NCBI RefSeq assembly: GCF_052044135.1
Contig: NZ_JBQDYF010000004.1
Coordinates: 175,308-239,307 of the forward strand
Source: Salinisphaera sp052044135
Lineage (GTDB): Bacteria; Pseudomonadota; Gammaproteobacteria; Nevskiales; Salinisphaeraceae
Reading direction: 5' to 3'
Length of the DNA: 64,000 bases
Position numbers and translations under genes: made by a program. The stretch's first letter is position 1; every line of letters begins with the position of its first letter. Below, in pieces: positions 35,542 to 44,212 of this stretch. The notes under the pieces were generated by a model. That model was not told the DNA's origin, did no database searches, and saw nothing but the letters and a program-made list of their open reading frames with translations.

Positions 35542-36186
35542 TCAGGAACCGCTGGACGCCGCTGGCTGGTCGCCCAGCGCCGAATCCAGAATATTGATCA
35601 CGGCGTTGTAGTTGGTGCTTTGATGATGCAGCGCCTCGAACACGGCATAGCCGTACGGTTTGATGTGGTGCGGCCCGCCGCGCTGGTGCGGGTCGGCGCC
35701 GTGGTCGAGCATGAAATGAACCATCTTGGGATCGTTGCGTTTGATGGCGAACAGCAACGGCGTGAGATGTTTCGAATCGGCCCGCGGATCGACCGCATTC
35801 ACCTTGCCGCCATGCTTGAGATAGGCCTTGGCGCAACCATAGGCATCGGCCAGCGCGCCCTCGTGCTGAAAGATCTGGACCAGGCCGCCGGCCTGCGTGA
35901 TGGCGTGGATATCGGCCTTGCCGTGGCCGCTGGCGCAGTAGCGCTCGGCGGGCGATTCGGCCGGCTTTTGCGTCGCGGCCGCGGCTTTTGCGTTCGGTGC
36001 CGGCTTGTTCGCCGCGCTGTTGCCTGACGCATTCGCGGCCGGCGCGGAGGTCGATGCCGCCGGGGCCTGGCCGGTCGAGGGCTGGTTTGGCGCCGGAGCG
36101 TGCCGCAGCGCGCCGGTGCCGTAAATGGCCGCACCGATGATCGCGATCGCGATGACGACGATCGCCGCGATACCGCCTCTTTTCAC
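35542..36186 (-). CDS. Membrane-anchored ankyrin-repeat protein
   Basis: Hypothetical protein of 214 residues. The GTG start at 36186 has AAGGAG 6 bases upstream. It gives one N-terminal helix (IAAIVVIAIAIIGAAIYG), then an Ala/Pro/Asn-rich linker (about 30-85) that probably spans the periplasm. The C-terminal 120 residues contain two or three ankyrin-like repeats: GALADAYGCAKAYLKHGGKV, LTPLLFAIKRNDPKMVHFML and DHGADPHQRGG. Function unknown; protein binding at the cell envelope is likely. It lies 13 bp downstream of prpB on the same strand. Confidence 0.7.
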   Translation of the reverse strand: MKRGGIAAIVVIAIAIIGAAIYGTGALRHAPAPNQPSTGQAPAASTSAPAANASGNSAANKPAPNAKAAAATQKPAESPAERYCASGHGKADIHAITQAGGLVQIFQHEGALADAYGCAKAYLKHGGKVNAVDPRADSKHLTPLLFAIKRNDPKMVHFMLDHGADPHQRGGPHHIKPYGYAVFEALHHQSTNYNAVINILDSALGDQPAASSGS

Positions 36187-36199
36187 CAGGATCTCCTTG

Positions 36200-37072
36200 T
36201 TACCGGGAATCGTGCGGTTGACCGAACAGCGCGTCGAGCTTGTCCTCGAAAGCGTGGTAGCCGAGATGTTCGTAGAGCTCGTCACGGGTCTGCATGCTGT
36301 GCAGCGCCGGCTTCTGCGTGCCGTGTTCGCGAATCGTGCGATATACATCGAGGGCGGCATTGGCCATCGCGCGCGAGGCCGAGAGCGGGTACAGAACCAT
36401 CGCCACGCCCTGAGCCGCCAGTTGGTCGGTGGTGTAGAGCTCGGTGGCACCGAATTCGGTGATATTGGCCAGCACCGGCACGCCCAGCTCGGTGAAGCGG
36501 GCATACATCGCCAGATCCGTCATCGCCTCGGCGAAGATATAGTCGGCGCCGGCCTCCACGCAGGCCGCGGCGCGTTCGACCGCGGCATCCAGGCCTTCCA
36601 CGGCGAGCGCATCGGTACGCGCCATGATCTTCATCTGGTCGCGGGCGTCCACCGCGGCCTTGACGCGATCGACCATTTCGCCCTGCGAGACGATTTCCTT
36701 GCCCGGCCGGTGGCCGCAGCGCTTGGCCGCGACCTGGTCCTCGATATGCACGGCCGCCGCCCCGGCACCTTCCATGAGCCTGATCGAGCGCGCGATGTTG
36801 AACGCGCTGCCCCAGCCGGTATCGACATCGACCAGCAGCGGCGTGTCGGTCGCATAGGTGATCCGCCGCACATCCTCGAGCACGTCGTTCATCGTGGTCA
36901 TGCCGAGATCCGGCAGGCCGTACGACCAGTTGGCCACGCCGCCCCCGGACAGATAGATTGCGTTGAAGCCGGAATGCGCGGCGAGCATCGCCGCGTAGGC
37001 ATTGATCGCGCCCACGATCTGCAGCGGCTGTTCCTTGTCGAGGGCGGCGGCAAAGCGTTGCGGTGCGTTCAT
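36200..37072 (-). CDS. prpB: Methylisocitrate lyase (PrpB-like)
   Basis: Member of the isocitrate lyase/PEP mutase superfamily, 290 residues. It has the metal-binding LVDVDTGWG, the catalytic loop KRCGHRPGKEIVSQGEMVDR and MARTDALAVEGLDAAVERA. The KRCGHR form and the size match methylisocitrate lyase, which splits 2-methylisocitrate into pyruvate and succinate in propionate catabolism. prpC and acnD are not adjacent. Odd-chain alkanes oxidised by the nearby AlkB system would yield propionyl-CoA, but the functional link is speculative. Confidence 0.88.
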   Translation of the reverse strand: MNAPQRFAAALDKEQPLQIVGAINAYAAMLAAHSGFNAIYLSGGGVANWSYGLPDLGMTTMNDVLEDVRRITYATDTPLLVDVDTGWGSAFNIARSIRLMEGAGAAAVHIEDQVAAKRCGHRPGKEIVSQGEMVDRVKAAVDARDQMKIMARTDALAVEGLDAAVERAAACVEAGADYIFAEAMTDLAMYARFTELGVPVLANITEFGATELYTTDQLAAQGVAMVLYPLSASRAMANAALDVYRTIREHGTQKPALHSMQTRDELYEHLGYHAFEDKLDALFGQPHDSR

Positions 37073-37363
37073 GGCGACGATGTCAGTGTGGGATGTCGCC
37101 GGTCAGCTTAACGCAGGGGTCGTGTGTTGTGGCCGGGTGAGGCGCATTTCGTTGTCATTTACAGATGGGGGCGCGGTGCGAGACGGCGGCGCGCACCGCG
37201 CCCGTTGTGGTGTATGGATTTGATCTGCGAGGCTTGTCAGCGGCTGGTTTCGCGCTGATGTGTGCCAACCCAGTCACGACGGCTTCGTGAGTTTTATATC
37301 TTTCGCCGCTTGCTGGTCCGTATTCGGGATACGAGGTCGGGTACCGGGGCGGTTAACCGTTGG
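37073..37363. other. Non-coding DNA left of the repeat island
   Basis: About 290 bp upstream of prpB with no recognisable gene. It presumably holds the prpB promoter on the minus strand. The right end runs into sequence related to the repeat arms (GGTTTCGC-CTGATGTG variants at 37247-37263). Confidence 0.5.
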
Positions 37364-37585
37364 TTTCGCACTGATGTGCGAGTCACTTTCGTTTGCTTGT
37401 CCAACCGAAAGTAACCAAAGGAAAGGACACCCGAACACGGTGCCGGCTAACGCCGGTTCACTCCGATGCTCGCGACGACGGGACGCGGCCAGAACTCGCG
37501 TCGCTTTGGCGACGCTCAAATAGGCTGGCCGCACCGGCGCGGTGCGCCGGACACCCGTCGCCGTTGTGCGTCTCCGTCGCCGTGT
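37364..37585 (+). repeat. Left arm of the repeat island
   Basis: It begins TTTCGCACTGATGTGCG, continues through a hairpin made of TTTCGTTTGC/CGAAAGTAAC-type sequence, and ends with GACACCCGTCGCCGTTGTGC. Much of it reappears in reverse orientation at 38655-38864, including the 20-base run CCGGTTCACTCCGATGCTCG. Open frames through it are by-products of the repeat and have no family support. Confidence 0.75.
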
Positions 37586-37660
37586 AACGGGACGAAATAC
37601 AGGCAACCCCGTTCGGTTTGGCGGGCCTGGGCTGTATTTGGGTTCCTGTCGGGCAGGCGG

Positions 37661-38168
37661 TAGGTCGGATTAGCGCGCAGCGCGTAATCCGACGCTCGAT
37701 CGGCGGGCTCTGTGGCTCGGCTGTCGGATTACGGTGCGAGCACCTAATCCGGCCTGCGTAACTTGATGTGCGGCGCATCAATTTGCGTCAGAGTGGCGGC
37801 TTTGCGATTCGCGGTTGTAACTCTGGATTTCGGGGCTGAGTTTGGATATTGGGGTTGGTTGATTCCCGGTTTCGCACTGATGTGCGAGTTACTTTCGTTT
37901 GCTTGTCCAAACGAAAGTAACCAAAGGAAAAGACACCCTACCTTGCGCCGATGCTTCGCATCGGTGCCCTGCGCGGCTCCGGCCGAAAGCGGACCGCCGG
38001 AAACTCGCCGCGCTGCGCGCGACTCAGACATCCGGCGGTCTTTTTCGCTTTCGGCCTCCACTGCTCGGCGCTGCGCTCAAGGGGCCCCGAATACAGAGAC
38101 CGTTCGCGAGGCCCGGGCGTCGCTGTTTGTATTCCCTCCTGTTTGAGGCGACGGAAACGTACACGCGG
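37661..38168 (+). repeat. Tandem 508-bp repeat, copy A
   Basis: The unit starts TAGGTCGGATTAGCGCGCAG. It contains two REP-like palindromes (CGGATTA...TAATCCG), then the TTTCGCACTGATGTGCG segment shared with the left arm. A GC-rich block around TTGCGCCGATGCTTCGCATC follows. Copy B follows immediately with very few differences (for example GTTACTTTCG versus GTCACTTTCG). Confidence 0.9.
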
Positions 38169-38667
38169 TAGGTCGGATTAGCGCGCAGCGCGTAATCCGA
38201 CGCTCGATCGGCGGGCTTGGTGGCTCGGCTGTCGGATTACGGTGCGAGCACCTAATCCGACCTACATAACTGATGTGCGACGCATCAATTCGCGTCAGAG
38301 TAGCGGCCTTGCGATTCGCGGTTGTAAGTCTGGGTTTCGGGGCTGAGTTTGGATATTGGGGTTGGTTGATTCCCGGTTTCGCACTGCTGTGCGAGTCACT
38401 TTCGTTTGCTTGTCCAAACGAAAGTAACCAAAGGAAAGGACACCCTACCTTGCGCCGATGCTTCGCATCGGTGCCCTGCGCGGCTCCGGCCGAAAGCGGA
38501 CCGCCGGAAACTCGCCGCGCTGCGCGCGACTCAGACATCCGGCGGTCTTTTTCGCTTTCGGCCTCCACTGCTCGGCGCTGCGCTCAAGGGCACCCGAATA
38601 CAGGCACGGTCCGCGAGGTTTGGCGTTCGCGGCTGTATTTCCTCCCGTCTGAGGCGACGGAGACGCA
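38169..38667 (+). repeat. Tandem 508-bp repeat, copy B
   Basis: Nearly identical to copy A, diverging in the last 100 bases, where it merges with the right arm. Because the copies differ by few bases, the duplication is recent or kept alike by gene conversion. The unit frames encode SLSFACPNESNQRKGHP-type peptides that I treat as non-coding. Confidence 0.88.
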
Positions 38668-38864
38668 CAGCGGCGACGGGTGTCCGGCGCACTGCGCCGG
38701 TGCGGCAAGATGTTTGAGGGCCGCCAAAGCGGCCCGAGTTTTTGCCGCATCCCGTCGCCGCGAGCATCGGAGTGAACCGGCGTAGCCGGCGCCGAGGCGG
38801 GTGCCTTTTGTTTTGGCTTGTTAACGAGAGCAAGCCGAAAAGTGGCTCGCACATCAGTGCGAAA
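38655..38864 (-). repeat. Right, inverted arm of the repeat island
   Basis: On the minus strand it reads TTTCGCACTGATGTGCGAGC and then CCGGTTCACTCCGATGCTCG, as in the left arm, with a diverged hairpin between. The two arms make a large imperfect inverted repeat enclosing copies A and B. Confidence 0.75.
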
Positions 38865-39018
38865 CCGAGGCGAAACAAGCCTTTTGGTCCGGATCGATAC
38901 GCCAAGCTCAGACGGCGCCCCCCAAAAGACTCAAGCACCAAATCCCGACTGGAATGGAAAGCCCGTTTTACGGATCAATCAGTTGGCGTGTGAGCGGGCG
39001 GAGCCCGCTGGCAACGTC

Positions 39019-40473
39019 TCAGGTCAACCACCGCACCGCAAACCGAATGAACCAACGGGTGAAGGCGTTGTAGGGCGGCCGGAACAAAAACGCCAGCGAG
39101 AAGCGGTCGCGCAGTACGCTGCGTTCGTGCGAGAAGGCCAGGTAGCCATAGTGGCCGTGGCTGTTGCCGATGCCGGAGTTGTTCACGCCGCCGAAGGGCA
39201 GTTGGCCGTGCAGGAAATGCATCATCGCCTGGTTCACGCAGGAGCCGCCGGCACTGGTGCGCGACAGTACCGTTTCGATGACGTAGTTGTCGGTGGCGTA
39301 GACATACAGCGCCAATGGCTTCGGCCGTGCGTTGATGGCCGCGATGGGCTGTTCGATATCGGTGTAGGTGAGAATCGGCAGCAGCGGGCCGAAGATCTCT
39401 TCCTGCATGATGCGGGCGTTTTCGTCGACCTGGGTGAGCAGGGTGGGGGCCAGGAAACGATCGTCGTTGGCCGGCACCGTGCCCACCGGCAGCTCGGCGC
39501 CGCGTTCGATGGCGTCGTCGAGCAGGCCGCGCACGCGCTCGTAGTGTTTGTCGTTGACGATACGGCAGTAGTCGCCGTTGTCGGCCAGCTTTTCACGCGC
39601 GCCGTAGAGCGAATCCAGTGCGTCGCGGCAGGCGGCGATGAATTCGTCGCGGATGGCTTCGTGCACGTAGACATAGTCCGGCGCGATGCAGGTCTGGCCG
39701 TTGTTGGCGAACTTGCCCCAGACCAGCGTCGTGGCGGCGGTCTTGATCCTGGCGGAGCGGTCGACGATGACCGGCGACTTGCCGCCCAGTTCGAGCGTGA
39801 CCGATGTCAGATGCCTGGCCGCCGCGCCCATCACGATGCGGCCGACCGCCGGCGAGCCGGTGAAAAAGATATGGTCGAACGGCAGTTCCAGCAGCCGCTG
39901 CGACGTCTCGACCGCGCCCTGGACGACCGCGACTTCATCTTCGTCGAACAGTTCGGCCAGGAACTCGGCCAGAAAAGCCGCACAGTGCGGTGTCATCTCG
40001 GAGGGCTTGAGAATCACCGTATTGCCGGCGGCGATCGCCGAGACCAGCGGGCCGAGCGACAGATTGATCGGGTAGTTCCAGGGCGAGATGATCAGGCATA
40101 CGCCGCGCGGCTCGGTGCGCACCTCGGCCCGGGTGCCGAACATGAGCAGGGTGGGGCGCTTGTGCTTGGGCCGCATCCAGGATTTGAGCTTTTGCATCGC
40201 GTGATGCGCTTCGGCCACCACCGGCAGGATCTCGGTGACTTCCACCTCGGCGGCCGGCTTGGCGAAATCCGCATGGCAGGCGGCGTGGATCGCCTCGCGC
40301 TTTGCGAACATCAACGCGCGCAGGCGCGCGAGCTTGGCGATGCGCTCGGCAGCGTTGGATGTCCGCAGCACCAGCGCCCTGGCTTGTTGTGCTTCGAACA
40401 GCCGCTGGATACGACCGGCATCGGTATCGGCCACGGTGTCGGCAGTCGGGATTGGCTGCGCCGCGCTGTTCAT
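39019..40473 (-). CDS. Membrane-associated aldehyde dehydrogenase (class 3, AlkH-like)
   Basis: NAD(P)-dependent aldehyde dehydrogenase of 484 residues, similar to class 3/coniferyl aldehyde dehydrogenases. The cofactor site is SPWNYPINLSLGPLVSAIAA, catalytic Glu in LELGGKSPVIV and catalytic Cys in NNGQTCIAPDYV. The C-terminus (FSLAFLFRPPYNAFTRWFIR) is hydrophobic and basic, suggesting attachment to the inner membrane, as for fatty aldehyde dehydrogenases. The ATG at 40473 has GGAGGAG upstream; an earlier in-frame start is poorer. Divergent from alkB, so it probably oxidises the fatty aldehydes made from alkanols. Confidence 0.9.
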   Translation of the reverse strand: MNSAAQPIPTADTVADTDAGRIQRLFEAQQARALVLRTSNAAERIAKLARLRALMFAKREAIHAACHADFAKPAAEVEVTEILPVVAEAHHAMQKLKSWMRPKHKRPTLLMFGTRAEVRTEPRGVCLIISPWNYPINLSLGPLVSAIAAGNTVILKPSEMTPHCAAFLAEFLAELFDEDEVAVVQGAVETSQRLLELPFDHIFFTGSPAVGRIVMGAAARHLTSVTLELGGKSPVIVDRSARIKTAATTLVWGKFANNGQTCIAPDYVYVHEAIRDEFIAACRDALDSLYGAREKLADNGDYCRIVNDKHYERVRGLLDDAIERGAELPVGTVPANDDRFLAPTLLTQVDENARIMQEEIFGPLLPILTYTDIEQPIAAINARPKPLALYVYATDNYVIETVLSRTSAGGSCVNQAMMHFLHGQLPFGGVNNSGIGNSHGHYGYLAFSHERSVLRDRFSLAFLFRPPYNAFTRWFIRFAVRWLT

Positions 40474-40582
40474 AGGCTCCTCCCGGCGCGATGGCGCCGC
40501 TTTCGTATTTTTGTACCCGTCTGCGCGACAGCTGTCGAACATGGCCGCGCTGGTCGATGCGACCGGCGGCGGCGTGCTGCAG

Positions 40583-40627
40583 TTGACCCGGCGGTCTCCG
40601 CATCATAAATTACATTGCGTGATGTAA
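40583..40627 (+). promoter_or_regulatory. Candidate alkB promoter with palindromic operator
   Basis: TTGACC (40583-40588), a 17-bp spacer and TAAATT (40606-40611) resemble a sigma-70 promoter. The perfect inverted repeat TTACAT-TGCGTG-ATGTAA (40610-40627) overlaps the -10 end and start site. It lies in the 272-bp divergent region between the aldehyde dehydrogenase and alkB and is a plausible alkane-responsive operator. No regulator gene is next to it. Confidence 0.5.
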
Positions 40628-40745
40628 CTAATACATTGACGAGTGGCGTTCGGTTCGTCGGCATGGCTGCCGAGCCGGCGCTTTGTCTGATGCGACGGGG
40701 CTTGTCTGCAACGTGGGCCGTACACAAGGCCCCAGGAGGCGCGTC

Positions 40746-41921
40746 ATGAGCGATGCACAGATCAGCCTTGCCGAAGCCCGGGCCTACGACAGAAAACGCT
40801 GGCTGTGGCCGATGGGGTTCGGCATCGTCATGCTGGTCGTCGCGGTCACGCTGGCGGGTTGGCTGAGTGGTTTGACGGTGCTGATGTTTGCCGGACCCAT
40901 CATGGTCTACGGCATCGTGCCGTTGCTCGATTTCACCATCGGCAAGGACAGCACCAATCCGCCCGAGCGCGTGCTGGACGTGCTCGAAAACGATCCGTTC
41001 TATCGTTACTCGACGTATATCTACGTGCTGGTGCAGCTGGTGCTGTTTGTCGGCGTGTGCGTCATCGTGGGCACGCAGCCGCTCACGATCGGGCAGTGGC
41101 TGGGGTTCGTCTCGACCATCGGCATGCTGTCGGGCATTTCCATCAACACGGCCCATGAACTCGGACACAAAAACACGGTGATCGAGAGCTGGCTGGCCAG
41201 GATTGCACTCGCGCCGGTGGCCTACGGCCATTTTTATGTCGAGCACAACTTCGGCCACCACAGCCGCGTGGCCACACCGGAAGACCCGGCCAGTGCGCGC
41301 ATGGGCGAATCGTTCTGGCGATTCCTGCCGCGCACCGTGCTCGGCAGCGCGCGTTCGGCCTGGCATATCGAGAAGCGCCGGCTGGCGCGCAAGGGGCTTT
41401 CGACGTGGTCGCCGCGCAACGAAGTGCTGCAGTCCTGGGGCATGACGGCCGTGCTCTGGATCGCGATGATGGCGGCATTCGGCATTCAGCTGTTGCCGTT
41501 TCTGATCGTGCAGGCCGTGCTCGGCGCCTCGCTGCTGGAGGCCGTCAACTACTGCGAGCACTACGGCCTGCTGCGCCAGAAGGACGCCAACGGGCGCTAC
41601 CAGCGCTGCCGGCCGGAGCATTCCTGGAACAACGACCACATCGTGACCAACATCTTCCTGTTCCATCTGCAGCGGCATTCCGATCATCACGCCCATCCGA
41701 CCCGGCGCTATCAGTCGTTGCGGCATTTCGACGAGGCCCCTGAGCTGCCCACGGGGTATGCCGGCATGATCGTGCTCGCCTATGTGCCGTGGCTCTGGTA
41801 TCGCGTCATGGATCCGCGCGTGGCCAGTCATTACGGCGGCGACATTCGGCGGGCCAATCTCGATCCGCGCCATCGCGACCGGCTCCTGGCCCGGTATCCG
41901 CCGCCGCTGGCGTCGCCGTGA
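40746..41921 (+). CDS. alkB: Alkane 1-monooxygenase
   Basis: Integral-membrane di-iron hydroxylase that converts medium-chain n-alkanes to 1-alkanols with electrons from rubredoxin. All histidine boxes are present: HELGHK, EHNFGHH and LQRHSDHH, plus the AlkB-specific NYCEHYGL. Several hydrophobic helices precede and separate them. The ATG at 40746 has AGGAGG upstream; longer in-frame starts are not conserved. The length of 391 residues is typical. A terminator follows, then rubredoxin and rubredoxin reductase genes. Confidence 0.97.
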   Translation: MSDAQISLAEARAYDRKRWLWPMGFGIVMLVVAVTLAGWLSGLTVLMFAGPIMVYGIVPLLDFTIGKDSTNPPERVLDVLENDPFYRYSTYIYVLVQLVLFVGVCVIVGTQPLTIGQWLGFVSTIGMLSGISINTAHELGHKNTVIESWLARIALAPVAYGHFYVEHNFGHHSRVATPEDPASARMGESFWRFLPRTVLGSARSAWHIEKRRLARKGLSTWSPRNEVLQSWGMTAVLWIAMMAAFGIQLLPFLIVQAVLGASLLEAVNYCEHYGLLRQKDANGRYQRCRPEHSWNNDHIVTNIFLFHLQRHSDHHAHPTRRYQSLRHFDEAPELPTGYAGMIVLAYVPWLWYRVMDPRVASHYGGDIRRANLDPRHRDRLLARYPPPLASP

Positions 41922-41978
41922 CGACGGCCTGCATCGCCGCCGCGGCGGTGTTTTGGTAGCCTTGAGCGTAGTTTCAAA

Positions 41979-42009
41979 GGGCGCTGCCTCCCGGCAGCGC
42001 CCGTTTTTT
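41979..42009 (+). terminator. Rho-independent terminator after alkB
   Basis: GGGCGCTGCC-TCCC-GGCAGCGCCC forms a strong hairpin, with GTTTTTT right after it. It separates alkB from the rubredoxin gene 29 bp further on, so the latter probably depends on read-through or its own promoter. Confidence 0.85.
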
Positions 42010-42037
42010 GATCACCATGGTCTAGCGAGAGCGAGCA

Positions 42038-42205
42038 ATGAAGAAGTGGCAATGCATCGTCTGCGGATTCGAATACGACGAAGCCGAGGGCATTCCGGAC
42101 GAGGGAATCGCGCCCGGCACCAAGTGGGAAGACATCCCCGACGACTGGACCTGCCCCGATTGCGGTGCGCCCAAGGACGACTTCGAAATGATGGAAGTCG
42201 ACTGA
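42038..42205 (+). CDS. Rubredoxin
   Basis: Electron carrier of 55 residues that feeds AlkB. Two Cys pairs bind a single iron: CIVCGF (residues 6-11) and CPDCG (39-43). The region between has the standard EGIPDEGIAPGTKWEDIPDD. The size and second motif match AlkG2-type rubredoxins, the ones able to serve alkane hydroxylases. AGCGAGC lies before the ATG at 42038. Too short to stand out against shadow frames, but unambiguous. Confidence 0.97.
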   Translation: MKKWQCIVCGFEYDEAEGIPDEGIAPGTKWEDIPDDWTCPDCGAPKDDFEMMEVD

Positions 42206-42348
42206 CGCATCGCGCGATGCGTCGCGTGAGCGTTGCGCGCCGGCCCGCGGCACCGACGACACACGCCATTCCACGGGCTGTTGGCCCCACCGGGCGCCCG
42301 GCGCCTGGCGGGGCGTGCAGACCCTGAACGTCAAAGAGGCACGAGCGC

Positions 42349-43506
42349 ATGGACCCGATCATCATCATCGGCACCGGACTGGCCGGCTACAGCGTGGCCC
42401 GGGAATTCCGCAAGCACGATACCGCCACGCCGGTGGTTCTCATCACCCGCGACGATGGGGCGAGCTACTACAAGCCCGATATCTCCGAGGCCCATGCCAA
42501 GGACAAGGGGGCGCCCGAACTGGTGCAGAAGACGGTCGAGGAAATGGCCGCGATGCTCGATGTTACCGTGCGTACCCATGAACAGGTCGAGGCCATCGAC
42601 CGCGAGGCGCATCAGGTGCAACTGGCCAGCGAGACGCTGACCTATTCCAGGCTGGTGCTGGCCTGGGGCGCCGATCCGATCGTGCTGAACCTGGCCGGCG
42701 ATGCGGCGGACCGCGTCCACAAGGTCAATAACCTGATGGATTATCGCGCGTTTCGCGACAATCTGGAGGCGGGCTCGCACGTGGCGATTCTCGGCGCCGG
42801 GTTGATCGGCTGTGAGTTCGCCAACGACCTCATCCAGTACGGTTACAAGGTCTCGGTGGCCGATCCGGCCGACTGGCCGCTCGCCCAGCTCGTGCCGAAA
42901 GCCGCGGGCGAGGCGGTCAGGACCGCGCTGGCCCACGCCGGGGTCGATTGGCATCTGGGGCACGCGGCCACCGGTGTGCATCAGGGGGACGACGATCGCT
43001 ACCATGTCGTGCTCGACGACGATTCGCAGATCAATGCCGATGTCGTGCTCTCGGCGGTCGGCCTCAGGGCCGGCACCGCGCTGGCCGAGGCGGCCGGGCT
43101 CGAGGTCGACCGCGGCATCGTGGTGGATCGCACGCTGGTCACCTCGGATCCCGATATCTACGCGCTCGGCGACTGCGCCGAGGTCGACGGCCACTGGCGG
43201 CCTTACGTCGGCCCGCTCATGCAGTGCGCGCGCGTCCTCGGCAAGACGTTGGCCGCGGGCGCGGACGACGAGCCCGGGCGGGTCAAGTATCCGACGTTGC
43301 CGATCATCATCAAGACCCACGTCTGCCCGGTGATCGTTTACCCGCCGGTCGACCCGCACGGCGAATGGCAGATCGAGCGTGATGGCACGGCGGTGGAGGG
43401 GCGCTTTGTCGACGGCGACGGTCGGCTGCAGGGTTTCGTGCTCACCGGTGAGGCCACGCAAAAACGCCGCGACTACATCAAGGAAGCCCCGTCGCTGCTG
43501 GACTGA
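42349..43506 (+). CDS. Rubredoxin-NAD+ reductase (FAD-dependent)
   Basis: FAD flavoprotein of 385 residues that passes NADH electrons to rubredoxin. The FAD-binding motif is IIIGTGLAGYSVAREFRKHD and the NAD-binding motif AILGAGLIGCEFANDL. The second FAD contact is DIYALGDCAEVDGHWRP. The segment YYKPDISEAHAKDKG is typical of the RubB/AlkT-like family. It completes the set AlkB-rubredoxin-reductase. A 143-bp gap separates it from the rubredoxin gene. Confidence 0.93.
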   Translation: MDPIIIIGTGLAGYSVAREFRKHDTATPVVLITRDDGASYYKPDISEAHAKDKGAPELVQKTVEEMAAMLDVTVRTHEQVEAIDREAHQVQLASETLTYSRLVLAWGADPIVLNLAGDAADRVHKVNNLMDYRAFRDNLEAGSHVAILGAGLIGCEFANDLIQYGYKVSVADPADWPLAQLVPKAAGEAVRTALAHAGVDWHLGHAATGVHQGDDDRYHVVLDDDSQINADVVLSAVGLRAGTALAEAAGLEVDRGIVVDRTLVTSDPDIYALGDCAEVDGHWRPYVGPLMQCARVLGKTLAAGADDEPGRVKYPTLPIIIKTHVCPVIVYPPVDPHGEWQIERDGTAVEGRFVDGDGRLQGFVLTGEATQKRRDYIKEAPSLLD

Positions 43507-43599
43507 TCGCCGCGCCGCCGTATAGGGCGCACCGTGATCGGGTGGATGGCGCGCCCGCCAGTGCCGGCTCGAAGCAGCGCCTGCCGCCCGGGGTTTGAT

Positions 43600-44190
43600 C
43601 TACCGCCGGGCGCGCCGCGCCCCGAGCCAGAACCAGATGACGACGATCAGGAAGGCGGCCGCGCACAGATACGACAACGGCTTGAGATAATGCTCGATCG
43701 CGCCCCAGTGCGCGCCGAATTCGTAGCCGGCCACGGCCAGCGCCAGATTCCACGGCAGTGAGCCGAGCAGGGAATACAGCAGGAAGCGGCCCAGCGGCAT
43801 CTCGCCGATACCGGCCGGCAGCGAGATGAAGGTCCGGAAGGCCGGCAGCAGGCGGGTCACGAACACCGTGACCTCACCGTAGTGCGCGAACCAGTCTTCG
43901 GCGCGCTCCAGATGTCGTTCGTTGAGCCATATATAGCGGCCGTAGCGCCGGATCAGCGGCCGGCCGCCCCGGCGGCCCACGACATAGGCGATCCAGCTGC
44001 CCGCCACGTTGCCGAGGGTGGCCGCCGCGACCACGCCCCACAGCGACAGCGCGCCCTGGAATGCGAGAAATCCCGCGGCCGGCACCACGAGTTCGCTCGG
44101 GATCGGGATACAGGCGGATTCCAGCGCGCTCAACACGAAGACGGCCAGCAGACCGTAGTGTTGGACGAAGGCGGTCAGGGCATCAGACAC
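43600..44190 (-). CDS. DedA-family membrane protein
   Basis: Membrane protein of 196 residues of the DedA/SNARE-associated family, whose members flip undecaprenyl phosphate or phospholipids. Family marks: ESACIPIPSELVVPAAGFLA, LGNVAGSWIAYVVGRRGG and the FVTRLLPAFRTFISLPAGIG segment with the conserved Arg pair. About four to five helices. It ends RRARR. Divergent from nothing obvious; it lies 22 bp downstream of the flavoprotein gene on the same strand. Confidence 0.93.
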   Translation of the reverse strand: MSDALTAFVQHYGLLAVFVLSALESACIPIPSELVVPAAGFLAFQGALSLWGVVAAATLGNVAGSWIAYVVGRRGGRPLIRRYGRYIWLNERHLERAEDWFAHYGEVTVFVTRLLPAFRTFISLPAGIGEMPLGRFLLYSLLGSLPWNLALAVAGYEFGAHWGAIEHYLKPLSYLCAAAFLIVVIWFWLGARRARR

Positions 44191-44212
44191 AAATATTCTC
44201 CGGGATGAGCGC

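Noticed and set aside
37260..38785. Repeated small open frames (FACPNESNQRKGHP type) in the repeat island
   Set aside because: They follow the DNA repeat in both orientations, lack good start signals and vary in frame, so I treat them as non-coding repeat DNA.
38818..40608. 596-codon plus-strand frame opposite the aldehyde dehydrogenase
   Set aside because: Antisense to a clear enzyme gene; Arg/Gly/Asp-rich composition without motifs.
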